Shown one piece after another: positions 42,983 to 53,300 of a DNA stretch of 64,000 nt. Numbering within the stretch: position 1 is the stretch's first letter; each line of letters begins with the position of its first letter. Below the pieces are notes generated by a model. The model searched no databases. It had not been told where the DNA came from and worked only from the letters and a program-made list of their open reading frames with translations. The translations under genes were made by a program, and so were the position numbers. Source of the stretch: Streptomyces asiaticus (GTDB taxonomy: Bacteria > Actinomycetota > Actinomycetes > Streptomycetales > Streptomycetaceae); the NCBI RefSeq assembly GCF_018138715.1, contig NZ_JAGSHX010000006.1:8184001-8248000 (forward strand). The letters run 5' to 3'.

Positions 42983-44311
42983 TCACCGCCGGCGGCGTTG
43001 GACGTACAGCCGACGGCCCTCCGGGCCGGTCCACTCCAGCCGTACGACACCGGGCACGGCGGCGTCGGCGATGCGCGACGGATCGGACCAGTAGCCGAAG
43101 TTCGGATTGCGGAAGAACGTGGCCCACAGGCGGCCGCCGTGGTCCACGAAGACGTTGTTGTGGCCGGCGCCGACACCCGCGGTCCACCGCTTGGAGTACG
43201 GCCCCTCGAAGCGGTCCGACACGGCGATGACGGCGTCGTAGTGGTACTGGACCCGGCCCGGACCGGGTGGGTCGTAGGCGTAGCGGGTGGTGCCGTCGGG
43301 ATTGGCCGACGTCCGGTTCCACGCGGCCTGGAGGAGGTAGTACGCGCCCCCGTGCTTGAACACATACGCACCCTCGAGATACGGCTCGGGGGAGTAGGGC
43401 CGCTGCCGGAACGCCGGGAGGCCGGTCGTCGGGACGATGTCCTCCATGTCGTCCCGGAACCTCGCGTACAGGTTGTTGTGCAGCACGAGCCACGCGTCGT
43501 CGCCCTCGGTGAAGAGGCTGCCGTCGATGTGGTGGTACGCGCCGGGCTCGATGAAATCCGGCCCCCCGATGAACGGGTCGCCGAAGGGCTTGTCGTGATT
43601 GCCCTCGATGAGCCGGTACGGGCCCTCGATGCCGCCCTCGCTCACCAGCAGGAACGAGCCGACCTTCCGCGAGTGGTCGCCCATGCACGCGACGATGTAC
43701 CAGGTGCCGCGGAAGTAGTGCAGCTCCGGGGCCCAGACCTGGCCACGCTTGCCGAACCGCTCGTCGTACCAGTACTCCTGCCACGGGGCGACGACGGTGC
43801 GTCCGGGCCGGTTCTCGCCGGTGAACTCGGGCGACCACACCTTGCCCCGCTCGGCGCCGGGCCGGATGCCGGTCGTGTCGACCAGCCTCCAGGGGCCCCG
43901 CAGGGACGGGGCCACCCACACGAAGATGCCGTCGTTCCACGGGCCGGCGGCGGTGAGCCCCGGCACGCGGGTGGTGCCCGTGGCCACGTAGACCGGACGG
44001 CCGGCCACGACGAAGCAGTTGACGTAGGTGTCCCGCATCCAGACCACGCCCCGCTCCTGGTCGCGGGGGCGCGGTTCGAGCGGGAGGAGGAAGGAGTTGT
44101 CCTTGCGCGGCCACAGGTCCGGGCGGGTGTCCGCGAGGCCGTAGGGGGTGAGTTCGGGCCAGTTCGACGGGTAGCGCCGCAGCGCGGCGGCCTCCGGGGG
44201 TGATGCCTGGGCGGCGCCGGGCAGTCCCGCCGCCACGCCCAGGGAACCCGCGACTCCGGCCAACAATGTGCGTCTGTGGATGGGCGACCTGTTCTCGGAG
44301 CTGGTTGGCAT
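42983..44311 (-). CDS. exported GH43-like glycoside hydrolase
   Basis: The 442-residue protein begins with a Tat-type signal (HRRTLLAGVAGSLGVAAGLPGAAQA, to about residue 37). Five-bladed propeller sequence follows, with repeated motifs: VWSPEFTGEN, GQVWAPELHYFRGTWYIVACMGDH, GSLFTEGDDAWLVLHNN and GAYVFKHGGAYYLLQAAWN. The family cleaves arabinose- or xylose-containing and other beta-linked glycans outside the cell. Conserved acidic residues can be seen in the blades but the catalytic trio was not aligned. ATG at 44311 lacks a clear ribosome-binding site. It is divergent from the aconitase gene. Confidence 0.82.
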   Translation of the reverse strand: MPTSSENRSPIHRRTLLAGVAGSLGVAAGLPGAAQASPPEAAALRRYPSNWPELTPYGLADTRPDLWPRKDNSFLLPLEPRPRDQERGVVWMRDTYVNCFVVAGRPVYVATGTTRVPGLTAAGPWNDGIFVWVAPSLRGPWRLVDTTGIRPGAERGKVWSPEFTGENRPGRTVVAPWQEYWYDERFGKRGQVWAPELHYFRGTWYIVACMGDHSRKVGSFLLVSEGGIEGPYRLIEGNHDKPFGDPFIGGPDFIEPGAYHHIDGSLFTEGDDAWLVLHNNLYARFRDDMEDIVPTTGLPAFRQRPYSPEPYLEGAYVFKHGGAYYLLQAAWNRTSANPDGTTRYAYDPPGPGRVQYHYDAVIAVSDRFEGPYSKRWTAGVGAGHNNVFVDHGGRLWATFFRNPNFGYWSDPSRIADAAVPGVVRLEWTGPEGRRLYVQRRRR

Positions 44312-44439
44312 GAGCACAGCATGCGGACGCCCGTCGATTTTCGTCAAGAGCCAGGAAAAAAGATGACGCGGCGTGGACCGGGTACCCGATGGGGGCGCCC
44401 GGAGGGTCCGGACGCTCCGCCCGGAAAGGCGGTGGCTCA

Positions 44440-46419
44440 ATGGATCTGCCCCGTGCCCGTGCGCACGGCACCGTGACCCAGCGGCTCATCGGTGATCATC
44501 TGTTGTCCGGCCGGATGGATCCGGGGGAGGAGATCGCGCTGCGGGTGGACCAGACGCTGACGCAGGACGCCACCGGCACGCTGGTGATGCAGGAGCTGGA
44601 AGCGCTGGACCTGGACCGGGTCCGCACCGAGACCAGCGTCCAGTACGTCGACCACAACATCCTCCAGGCCGACGAGCGCAATGCCGAGGACCACCTCTTC
44701 CTGCGCTCGGCCGCCCGCCGCTTCGGCCTGTGGTTCTCCAAACCCGGCAACGGCGTCTCCCACCCGACCCATATGCACCACTTCGGCGCCTCCGGCAAAA
44801 CCCTGGCCGGTTCCGACTCGCACACCTGCGCCGCCGGTTCCCTGGGCATGCTGGCGATCGGCACCGGCGGCCTGGAAGTGGCGCTCGCCATGGCCGGACG
44901 GCCGCTCCACCTCACCATGCCGAAGGTCTGGGGCATCCGGCTGACCGGGGAGCTGCCCCCGTGGGTCAGCGCCAAGGACGTGATCCTGGAGCTGCTGCGC
45001 CGGCACGGGGTGCAGGGAGGCGCCCATCGTGTCCTGGAGTACCACGGCCCCGGGCTGGCCTCCCTCACCGCGATGGACCGCCATGTCATCGCCAACATGG
45101 GGGCGGAACTCGGCGCCACCACCACCGTCTTCCCCTCGGACGGGGCGGTGCGCGGCTTCCTCGACGGGGTGGGGCGCGGCGATGACTTCATCGAGATCAC
45201 CGCGGCGGAGGACGCGTCCTACGACCTCGACGAGGAGATCGACCTGTCGTCACTGGAGCCGCTCATCGCACGGCCCACCTCCCCGGGAAACGTCGTACCG
45301 GTCAGGGAAGCCGCCGGGGAGCCCATCGCCCAGGCCGTCATCGGCTCCTCCGCCAACCCCGGATTCCGCGACTTCGCCGTCCCGGCCGCCATGGTGGCCG
45401 GGCGCCAGGTCCCGGCCGGGGTGAGCCTCGACATCAACCCGACATCCCGCGAGATCCTCCAGGACCTGACGCGCTGCGGCGCGACGTTCGACCTGATCGC
45501 CGCCGGTGCCCGCATCCACCAGTCGGGCTGTCTGGGCTGCATCGGCATGGGGCAGGCCCCGGCCTCGGGAAGCAACTCCCTGCGCACCTTCCCGCGCAAC
45601 TTCCCCGGTCGCTCCGGCACCGCGGACGACGCGGTGTGGCTGTGTTCACCGGAGACCGCCACGGCCTCCGCGCTGACCGGCGCCATCGCGGATCCGCGCG
45701 ACTGGGCCGACCGCGTCTCGGTGGCGGCCCCTCCCACGCCGGACGCCCCCGACCCGCCCTCGAACAACGACGCCATGCTGGAACCACCGCTGCCACCGGC
45801 GGAGGCGGCAAGCGTCCGGCTGGTACGCGGCCCCAACATCTCCGCGCTGCCGGAGCTGGATCCGCTGCCGGACAGCATGCACGGCCCGGTGCTCCTCAAG
45901 GCCGGTGACGATGTCTCGACCGACGAGATCTCCCCGGCCGGGGCGGCCGCCCTGCCCTACCGCTCCAACATCCCCAAGCTGGCGGAATTCACCCTCGTCC
46001 GGCTGGACCCCGACTATCCGCGGCGCGCCGAGGCGGTCCGGGAGGACACCGGGCATCTCATCGTCGCCGGTGCGAACTACGGCCAGGGCTCGTCCCGCGA
46101 ACACGCCGCCATCGCCCCGCGCTACCTCGGCCTGCGGGCCGTCATCGCCAAGTCCTACGCCCGCATCCACTGGCAGAACCTGGTCAACTTCGGTGTGCTG
46201 CCGCTCGAATTCGAGGATCCCGCCGACTACGACCGCATCGGCCCCGACGACCGGCTGCATGTGTCCGGTCTGCACGAGGCCCTCGCCCCGGGCGGCGAAC
46301 CGGCCCTCCGCGTCCGCAACGCGACCCGGGACGAGGAATACACCGTCCGCCACCGCCTCTCGCCCCGGCAGCGGGAAGCGGTGCTCGCGGGCGGTATCAT
46401 CCCGGCTCTCGCACCCTGA
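44440..46419 (+). CDS. aconitate hydratase (short, Aquifex-type)
   Basis: The 659-residue protein has the aconitase layout with [4Fe-4S] ligands Cys130 (GSDSHTCAAGSLG) and Cys364/Cys367 (GCLGCIGMG). A C-terminal swivel domain follows (DDVSTDEISPAG, GANYGQGSSREHAAIAPRYLGLRAVIAKSYARIHWQNLVNFGVLPL). It is much shorter than the roughly 900-residue main Streptomyces aconitase and resembles the compact type first annotated in Aquifex. It may isomerise citrate or a related tricarboxylate. ATG at 44440 gives the MDLPRARAHG start. It runs into a YceI gene with a 10-base gap. Confidence 0.92.
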   Translation: MDLPRARAHGTVTQRLIGDHLLSGRMDPGEEIALRVDQTLTQDATGTLVMQELEALDLDRVRTETSVQYVDHNILQADERNAEDHLFLRSAARRFGLWFSKPGNGVSHPTHMHHFGASGKTLAGSDSHTCAAGSLGMLAIGTGGLEVALAMAGRPLHLTMPKVWGIRLTGELPPWVSAKDVILELLRRHGVQGGAHRVLEYHGPGLASLTAMDRHVIANMGAELGATTTVFPSDGAVRGFLDGVGRGDDFIEITAAEDASYDLDEEIDLSSLEPLIARPTSPGNVVPVREAAGEPIAQAVIGSSANPGFRDFAVPAAMVAGRQVPAGVSLDINPTSREILQDLTRCGATFDLIAAGARIHQSGCLGCIGMGQAPASGSNSLRTFPRNFPGRSGTADDAVWLCSPETATASALTGAIADPRDWADRVSVAAPPTPDAPDPPSNNDAMLEPPLPPAEAASVRLVRGPNISALPELDPLPDSMHGPVLLKAGDDVSTDEISPAGAAALPYRSNIPKLAEFTLVRLDPDYPRRAEAVREDTGHLIVAGANYGQGSSREHAAIAPRYLGLRAVIAKSYARIHWQNLVNFGVLPLEFEDPADYDRIGPDDRLHVSGLHEALAPGGEPALRVRNATRDEEYTVRHRLSPRQREAVLAGGIIPALAP

Positions 46420-46429
46420 GGTGAGTGCT

Positions 46430-46990
46430 ATGACACTGAGCGACGGCACGTATCGGATAGGCCCGCCGGACGCCCGGCTGCTGATCAGGACCAGCCGTAC
46501 CGGGCTCGGCCGGAGGGCGGGGCACGATCTGACGCTCGAGGCCACCCGCTGGTCCGGGGACGTGGCGATGGTGGCCGACGCGCCTGAGCGGTCGTCGGTG
46601 AGCGTGACGGTCGAGACGGACTCGTTGGACGTACGGGAGGGGACCGGCGGGCTGAAGCCACTCACCGAGGGCGACCGGGCCGACATCAAACGGACGCTGG
46701 AGGGCAAGGGGCAACTGCACACCGCGGAGCACCCCACGATCACCTTCCGCTCCACCCACATCACCGGTACGCCCCAGTCCTTCGAGATCACGGGTGACCT
46801 CACCATCAAGGGCCGGACCCACCCGGTGACGGTGCACGGGAGCGCCGATCCGGACGGCACGCTGCGTGGCTCGGCGTCCTTCACCCAGTCCACCTGGGGC
46901 ATCAAGCCGTACACCGCGTTCCTGGGCGCGTTGAAGCTGGCCGACGAGGTCCGGGTGGAGTTCATCTGCCCCGGCGTGGCGGGCCGTTGA
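46430..46990 (+). CDS. YceI family protein
   Basis: The 186-residue protein has the lipocalin-like YceI fold: GTYRIGPPDARLLIRTSRTG, GHDLTLEATRWSGDV, VETDSLDVREG, LHTAEHPTITFRSTHITG, GDLTIKGRTHPVTV and SFTQSTWGIKPYTAFLGALKLADEV. YceI proteins bind isoprenoid or amphiphilic ligands. There is no signal peptide, so this one is cytosolic. GAGGTGA precedes the ATG. It probably shares a transcript with the aconitase gene. The stop codon lies in the loop of a strong terminator. Confidence 0.92.
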   Translation: MTLSDGTYRIGPPDARLLIRTSRTGLGRRAGHDLTLEATRWSGDVAMVADAPERSSVSVTVETDSLDVREGTGGLKPLTEGDRADIKRTLEGKGQLHTAEHPTITFRSTHITGTPQSFEITGDLTIKGRTHPVTVHGSADPDGTLRGSASFTQSTWGIKPYTAFLGALKLADEVRVEFICPGVAGR

Positions 46991-47006
46991 GGGCCCGCCA
47001 CGCCGG
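46971..47006. terminator. 15-base-pair terminator hairpin between convergent genes
   Basis: CCGGCGTGGCGGGCC at 46971-46985 pairs perfectly with 46992-47006 around a six-base loop that contains the YceI stop codon. It sits 21 bases from the end of the sulfatase gene and can serve both strands. Confidence 0.85.
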
Positions 47007-47027
47007 GGGCGCGGCCGGGGGATGCCG

Positions 47028-48548
47028 CTAGCTGTCGGTCCGGGACGCGTCCTGGCAGCTTTCCGCGCCCTTGCACCGCTGAAGCGCGGTGAGGGTGCGA
47101 TGCAGGGCGGCCCGTTGCTCGGCCGAGAGGGACGCCGCCCGGTTGTTCAGCTGCTCGGGGTCGGAGTCAAGATCGTAGAACTCCCGCTCTCCATCGGTGT
47201 ATTCGACATAGAGGGAGTCATCGGTGCGCATCGCCGCGTAGGTCGGCGGGTCGCCCGCGTTCTTGGGCGCTGCGTCGGGATCGCCCTTCTTGGACGCCGC
47301 GCGATGGTGCTCGACCAGGACGGCATCACGCCACTCGTCCTCGGTCCGGCCGTGCATCAGGTCGCCCAGGCTGCGCCCGTCCACGGTCGACGGCGGGTCC
47401 ACGCCCGCGAGGTCCAGGAAGGTCGGGTTGAGGTCGACGTTCTCGGCGAGCTGGGACACCTTCTTACCCGCCGGAACATCGGGTCCGGTGACCATCAGCG
47501 GCACGTTGATATCGGTGTCGTAGGCGGTCTGCTTTCCGGTGCGGAGCCGGTGTTCACCCATGTGGAAGCCGTTGTCCGACCCGAACACGATATAGGTGTT
47601 GTCCGCCAGGCCCTTGTCCTCGAGCGTCTTCTCCAGCTGCCCGATCATGTCGTCGACCGCCTGGACCGAGCGCGCTCGCTTGGCGAAATTCCGGTCGATC
47701 CCCTTCTGTTCCTTCGACGTCAGCGGTGACAATGAGCGCTGCCATTCCGGCGCGTTAAGGGTCGCCTTGTCATAGGCATCGGTCTGCGGAGCCTTGAGCC
47801 CCGGGAACTTGCCCTTGTCGCGCGGCGCGGGTGTGTAGGGGCCGTGCGGTGCGAACGTGGCCACCTCCAGCATGAACGGCTTCTTCTCTTCCGCCGAGGA
47901 GCCGATGAACGAGGTGGCCTTCTTCGCCAGGACGTCCGTCAGATAGTCCTGGGGGGCCTTTCCATAGGGCACGACCTTGCCGTTCTCGTTCAGCTCGTAG
48001 TTGTACTCATTGTAGCCCTCCCCGGCGACGTCCCACTCGTCCCAGCCGGCGGGCACATAGGGCTTGTCGGTGCCGTTCTTGTCGCCCGGCTGGTATCCGT
48101 TGAGGTACTTGCCCATGAACCCGGTGCGATAGCCGGCGCGTTGCATCGCGGGCCCGAAGGTCTTCTTTTCGTTGCCGTTCTTCAGAAAGGCGCGGTAGCC
48201 GCCGTCGTCGCCGCTGTTGGTGAAGACACCGGTGTTGTGCGGGAATTGACCGGTGAGTATGGACGTACGCGACGGGCAGCACAGCGAGTCGGTGGCGAAG
48301 AAGTTACTGAAGGTCATCCCCTTCTTCTGCATCTCCTGTACGTGCGGCATGTACTTCACGAGATTCCATGCCAGGTCGTCGGTGAGGACGTACACGATGT
48401 TGGGCTTCGTGCCGGAACGCGAGGCGTCGGTGTCAGAGGTGGCACCTTCGGCCGTGTTCCCCATTCTGTTGTTGCACGAGGCCAACATCGCGATGGCCAG
48501 GGCCGCACCCAGGGCGGCGAGGACACGTGGACGGCGACTGCCGAACAT
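47028..48548 (-). CDS. sulfatase family lipoprotein (arylsulfatase-like)
   Basis: The 506-residue protein has a lipobox (MLASC, Cys25) and the sulfatase fold: PNIVYVLTDDLAWNL at about 49-63 (calcium-binding Asp pair), and the formylglycine motif CCPSRTSILTG with modifiable Cys90 in C-x-P-S-R. GYRTGFMGKYLNGY and FGSDNGFHMGEHRL (second metal/substrate site) follow. It should remove sulfate from an extracellular ester on the cell surface. AGGAGG precedes the ATG at 48548. Two late cysteines may form a disulfide. Confidence 0.93.
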   Translation of the reverse strand: MFGSRRPRVLAALGAALAIAMLASCNNRMGNTAEGATSDTDASRSGTKPNIVYVLTDDLAWNLVKYMPHVQEMQKKGMTFSNFFATDSLCCPSRTSILTGQFPHNTGVFTNSGDDGGYRAFLKNGNEKKTFGPAMQRAGYRTGFMGKYLNGYQPGDKNGTDKPYVPAGWDEWDVAGEGYNEYNYELNENGKVVPYGKAPQDYLTDVLAKKATSFIGSSAEEKKPFMLEVATFAPHGPYTPAPRDKGKFPGLKAPQTDAYDKATLNAPEWQRSLSPLTSKEQKGIDRNFAKRARSVQAVDDMIGQLEKTLEDKGLADNTYIVFGSDNGFHMGEHRLRTGKQTAYDTDINVPLMVTGPDVPAGKKVSQLAENVDLNPTFLDLAGVDPPSTVDGRSLGDLMHGRTEDEWRDAVLVEHHRAASKKGDPDAAPKNAGDPPTYAAMRTDDSLYVEYTDGEREFYDLDSDPEQLNNRAASLSAEQRAALHRTLTALQRCKGAESCQDASRTDS

Positions 48549-48632
48549 GGCGCAACCTCCTACGAGTTGTGCGTCTTCGTCGCCGGGAACCGTAGGAGGC
48601 GGCTTTGTGTGATTCTTGTGAGACACCGGCGC

Positions 48633-48654
48633 CCCGGGCCATGAGCGGCCCGGG
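48633..48654 (-). terminator. hairpin after the luciferase-like oxidoreductase gene
   Basis: CCCGGGCC and GGCCCGGG form a perfect 8-base-pair stem with a six-base loop (ATGAGC), 45 bases after the stop of the luciferase-like gene and before the sulfatase gene. Confidence 0.6.
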
Positions 48655-48698
48655 ACGCCTGCCGTGAGCTTGTCCGATCAGCGCGGTGGCCTCGTCGC

Positions 48699-49676
48699 CT
48701 ACGGCGTGGCGGCGTGCTGTTTGACGAGTTCGTAACTGCGCAGGCGTGCCGCCAGCGAGTAGACCGGTGTGACCAGCATCAGCTCCTCCGCGCCGGTCGC
48801 CTTCGCCACCTCCGCCAGCCGCCGCAGGACCGTCTCGGGCGTGCCGTACGCCTGATGGGCCCCGAACGCCGCGACCCCCGCCCGCTCCTCCGCGGTGAAG
48901 GGGTGCGCCGACGCCTCTTCGGGCGAGGGGAACGGGGTCTCGCTGTGGCCCTTGAGGAGTCCGGCCTTGACGACGTTCATCGGGCCCGCGAACCACCTGG
49001 CCTCGTCCTCGGTCTCGGCGCACACGGTTTCCACGCACACCAGCACACGGGGGCTCTCGCACCACGGGGAGGGGGAGAAGTGGGCACGGTAGTGGTCGAG
49101 CGCGGCGAGGGTGTTGTCGGGGCGGATGTGATGGGCGAAGGCCATGGGCAGGCCGAGCCGCGCGGCGAGCGCCGCACCGGCCTCGCTGGAGGCCAGCAGC
49201 CACGGCTCCGGGAGCGTGCCGAGCGCGACCTCCTCGACCAGGAACCGCAGCGTCGCCGCCACATCGTCCCGGTACTCGTCGTCCGTCGTCGCACCGGCGC
49301 CACGCCGCAGCGCCCGGGCCGTGGCCTCGTCGAAGGTGCCGGGACCGCGGCCGATGCCCAGGTCGATCCGGTCGGGGTGCAGCGCGGCGAGGGTGCCGAA
49401 CTGCTCCGCCAGCATGATGGGGGCGTGGTTGGGGGCCAGTACACCTCCGGAACCCAGCCGGATGGCCGAGGTCGACGCGGCCGCGTGGGCGGTCAGGACC
49501 ACGGGCGGGAAGGCGCCGATGGCGGGGGAGTGGTGGTGCTCGGCGTACCAGAGTCGGCGGTAGCCGAGGGCGTCGAGACGCTGGGCGAACGCGGTGGTGT
49601 CACGCAGCGTGTCCACGGCTCGCGTACCAGCTTGGACCATGGCGACTTCCAGCGCGGAGAGCGGCACATCGATCAT
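48699..49676 (-). CDS. LLM class flavin-dependent oxidoreductase
   Basis: The 325-residue protein has the bacterial luciferase-like TIM barrel: LSALEVAMVQAG at the start, RLWYAEHHHSPAIG near 43, IRLGSGGVLAPNHAPIMLAEQFGTLAALHPDRIDLGIGRGPG near 70 and AHHIRPDNTLAALDHYR near 180. VYGTPETVLRRLAEV-like sequence lies near 283. It matches the MsnO8-like group, which uses FMN or F420. The substrate is unknown. It is divergent from a PPOX-fold protein across 120 bases. Confidence 0.92.
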   Translation of the reverse strand: MIDVPLSALEVAMVQAGTRAVDTLRDTTAFAQRLDALGYRRLWYAEHHHSPAIGAFPPVVLTAHAAASTSAIRLGSGGVLAPNHAPIMLAEQFGTLAALHPDRIDLGIGRGPGTFDEATARALRRGAGATTDDEYRDDVAATLRFLVEEVALGTLPEPWLLASSEAGAALAARLGLPMAFAHHIRPDNTLAALDHYRAHFSPSPWCESPRVLVCVETVCAETEDEARWFAGPMNVVKAGLLKGHSETPFPSPEEASAHPFTAEERAGVAAFGAHQAYGTPETVLRRLAEVAKATGAEELMLVTPVYSLAARLRSYELVKQHAATP

Positions 49677-49796
49677 GCTGTGAGCATACGGAGTGCCGGT
49701 GGTGTGCGGCAGCGGTTCCCCGACCCCGGGTGTTCGGAACCCCGGTGGTCAGGGTAGGCGTTGACGGTTTGGCCTACGAAAGAGGAGCGAGACCGC

Positions 49797-50237
49797 ATGG
49801 CTGCCACGCTGGACGACATCACCCGCACCTGGCTCCGGGAACCCCGGTTCTGGCAGGTGGCCACGTTGAACCCGGACGGTTCGCCGCAGCTGACGCCGAT
49901 GTGGGCCGATCTGGAGGACGGCCTTGTGGTGATCAACACCTCGGCGGGCCGGGTCAAGGAGGAGAACCTCCGGCGTGATCCCCGCGTGTCGCTGTGCTGC
50001 ATGGACACCGAGGACCCGTATCACCGGGTGGAGATCCGGGGCAGCGCCGTCCGCTTCGTCGAGGGCGATCCGGCCGTACGGGTGATGGACCGTCTCGCGC
50101 GGAAGTACCTGGGCACGGAGACGTTCCCCTGGCTGGCCCCCGGCGAGGTGCGGGTGGCGGTCTACATCGAGCCGCACCATGTCCACCGCGTGGTCGGCGT
50201 GGAGAAGTTCCGGCCGGGGGTGCTGCCGGAGGCGTGA
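49797..50237 (+). CDS. PPOX class F420-dependent oxidoreductase-like protein
   Basis: The 146-residue protein has the split-barrel flavin/deazaflavin-binding fold: FWQVATLNPDGSPQLTPMWADLEDGLVVINTSAGRVKEENLRRDPRVSL-type sequence near 18-70 and VEIRGSAVRFVEGDPAVRVMDRLARKYLG near 85. Such proteins use F420 or bind FMN or heme degradation products. GAGGAG precedes the ATG. No partner can be inferred beyond the divergent luciferase-like gene. Confidence 0.9.
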   Translation: MAATLDDITRTWLREPRFWQVATLNPDGSPQLTPMWADLEDGLVVINTSAGRVKEENLRRDPRVSLCCMDTEDPYHRVEIRGSAVRFVEGDPAVRVMDRLARKYLGTETFPWLAPGEVRVAVYIEPHHVHRVVGVEKFRPGVLPEA

Positions 50238-50332
50238 GGACGCCCCCGCGGCCGCTCGAGCGGGGACCGTCCTCTCCTCTCTGTGGGACGCTGGTCGACA
50301 GGGGACGTATCCGGACATCGGGGGAGTGCGGG

Positions 50333-53300
50333 GTGGACGAGGAGCGGCGCCGCGACGACGGCGAGGACGAGGCGCGGGCGCTGCGCGTGTGGGCCACCGT
50401 AGCGGCCCGCCAGGCCCAGGACGTGTTGCGGCGCGCGGCGGACGACCCGGCGCGGCCCGTCGCGCTGTCCCGGACGATCGAGCATCTTGCCGCCATCGAG
50501 CGGCTGTTGCCCGCGGACGATCCGCTCCGCGACCGCTTCGTGCCCTTGCTGGGCGTCATGGTGTGCATGCGGTTCGTCGGCCGTGGGACGGACGACACGT
50601 CCGAGGACGCCCGGCTCGAACGGGAGCATGCCCTGCGCCATCTGCGCTGGGCCGACCGCACCAGACCGCTCACCGACCCGTTCGCGGTGAAGGCCCGGAG
50701 CGCGCTGCTCCAGCTGCTCGTCCCGGAGCACTGCGCACGGGCCATGCGCGCGTGGCGCCATGGCCCCCGCCGGAAGCCGCCGCTCCGGGCCTCGGGTTCG
50801 TTCCGGGCCTCGGGTCCGCGGCCGCCGACCGCACCCTCGCGGGAGGACCTGGCGGAGGCCAGGGAGGTTCTGAAGCGCCTCACCGCCGGCCCGGAGGATC
50901 CGGACCTGCGCGGGATCCTCGGGTTCCTCGCGTCGGAGATCGAGCCGGCGCGGTCCTCGTCCTCCTCCGGCCCCGCCGCCCCGCCCGGGGGGAGTGCGGC
51001 GGTCGCCGCGGAGTCGCCCGATGGGATGGCCCCCGGGGAGCGTGCCGAGGACCCACTGGCCGCCGCTGTCCAGGGCGTACTGCGCTGGGCCACGGACGAC
51101 ATACCGCGGTTCACCGAGCTCGTGGTGTGGCTGTACCGGGCCGTGGACCACCCCACGAACTCCCCCGAGAAGGCCGACGCGGAAGTGGCGGCCCTGGGTC
51201 TGGACCGGCCGGGCCTCGCCCCGCTGCGCGAGCTGCTGACCGGGCTCGGCTCGGGCGGGGGCGACCCGCGGGCGCTGGCCCAGGAGGTCCGGCGCGGCGC
51301 GGACGTCGCCCGGCGCGCCCTGCGGGAGCTGCCGGCGCACACGCCCCAACGGGCCCGCGTCGCCAGGCTGCACGCCGCCCTGCTGGTGTGGGCCAACCTC
51401 CTGGTGCCCGGCACGATGGACTTCGACGAGGTGGACGAGGCCATGGCGGAGCCGGGGCCGGATCCCGGCGACCGTCCCAGCGGCCCGGGGTACGTCGGTC
51501 TGGAGAAGCGGCTGGCCACTCTGGTCGATGCCGTACGGGTCTCCCAGAGCGGCGATCTGGCGCACCTGGAGACCAGCGCAGCCCGGCTCCGGGAGATGAT
51601 CGACACCTTGTCCGGGGACGGCGAGAGGACCGCGACCGCCCGCCGTTCCCTGGCCGCCGGCCTGGCCGGGCGGCTCCATGAGGCGGCGCTGCTCGGAGGC
51701 GGCCTCCAGACCGCCGACGCCGCGCTGACCATGGCCAGGGAGTTGCGCGTCGTCCACGAGGACGAGGGCTCACCGCCGTCCATGTCCACGCTCACCTCGG
51801 CGGTGTTCGCCGCCCATCACGAGCTGGCTCTGGTCCGCCGCGGTGGGGACCCCACCGTGCTGCCGCGCCTGGTCGAGGAGTTGACCGGTCTGTACGCGAT
51901 ACTGCCGCCCGACCAGGAGAACCGCTTCGCCCTCGCCGGCGTCCTGGCCGAGGTCCATCAGGAACACGCCGCCCGTACCCAGGATCCGGAGGAACGCCGC
52001 GCCGCGGCCTGGTATCTGAGGGAGGTGGTGGAGACCGACCCGCGGGGCATCGCCCCCATGCTCGCACCGTACTTCCCGGCCGTACGCGCCGCCGCGCTGA
52101 TCCAGCTGATCATGATCGAGCCCAGCCGGGAAGCCGCCGACGAGGCCATCGCCGAGGTCCACCGGATCCTCGAGGGCCCGCAGCCCTCCCCCCACCAGGA
52201 ACTCCGGTCGCGGTACCAGCTCGGCCGGGCCCTGCTGCACACGGCCCGCCACCTCGACGACCCGGATCTGCTCGACCTGTGCATCACCGAGCTGTCCCGG
52301 GTTCGTGAGCTGATCGCCCGGGGCGATGGCCCGCCGCACACCGCGGATGCCCTGACGCAGCTGTCCGAGGCCCACTGGCTGCGCCGCGACCGCGGCGGTC
52401 CGCGCGCCGCCGCGGACCGCGAGGCCGCCCTGGCCGCCCGAAGGGAGGCGCTGGTCAGGGTGTCCGCCGACGTCCTGCTCCAACTCGGCTCCGAGCACGG
52501 TCTGTCCGTGGCCCGCTTCGGGTCGGCACAGGCGCTGTGGCTGGCCTACTGGACCACCGTGTGCGGCCGCCCGGACGATGCGGTGAACGCGCTGGAGCTG
52601 GGCCGGGCCCTGGTGCTGCGGGCCGCCGCCGCGTCCCGTGGCATTCCCGAACTCCTCGAGGCCCGGGGACACCCGGATCTGGCCCGGCAGTGGCGCGCCG
52701 AGGTCGCCACGGACGTGCCCCGGTCCGACGCCACGGCCGCGCCGCCGGGCCAGGCCGCCGGTCAGCAGGTTCCGAGCACCCTGCGAGCCAGGGCACTCGA
52801 CGCGCTGGGCGCGGGCACCGGTACGGAGGCATGGAAACTGCTCGGCCCCCCGGACCTGCCGGCCCTGAAGGCCGGTCTCACCGCCTCCGGCGCCGACGCG
52901 CTCGTCCATCTCGTCCCCGGGCAGCGCCCCGGCATGCCCGGCTTCGCCCTGGTCCTCCGCCCCGACAGCGCGCAGCCCGAAGTCCTGAAGCTGCCATTGC
53001 TGACCCCCGGCAGCCCGCCGCTGGAGCGCTACCTCGACGTCACCGCCCGGCGTACCGGGGCAGCCGGCGCCACGGCCGATCCGGGCCGTCGGACGGAGTG
53101 GGACGGGAGCTGGGAAGCGGCGTTGCGCGAACTGTGCGACTGGGCCTGGCCCGCCGCGATGGGCCCCGTCCTGGCCGCCGTGGGCCCGCTCCACCAGCCG
53201 CCCAGGATCGTGCTGGTGCCGTGCGGGCCACTCGGCGCGGTCGCCTGGCACGCGGCCCGCACCCCGTACGGGACCGGCGGGCGCGAGTACCGGTACGCCT

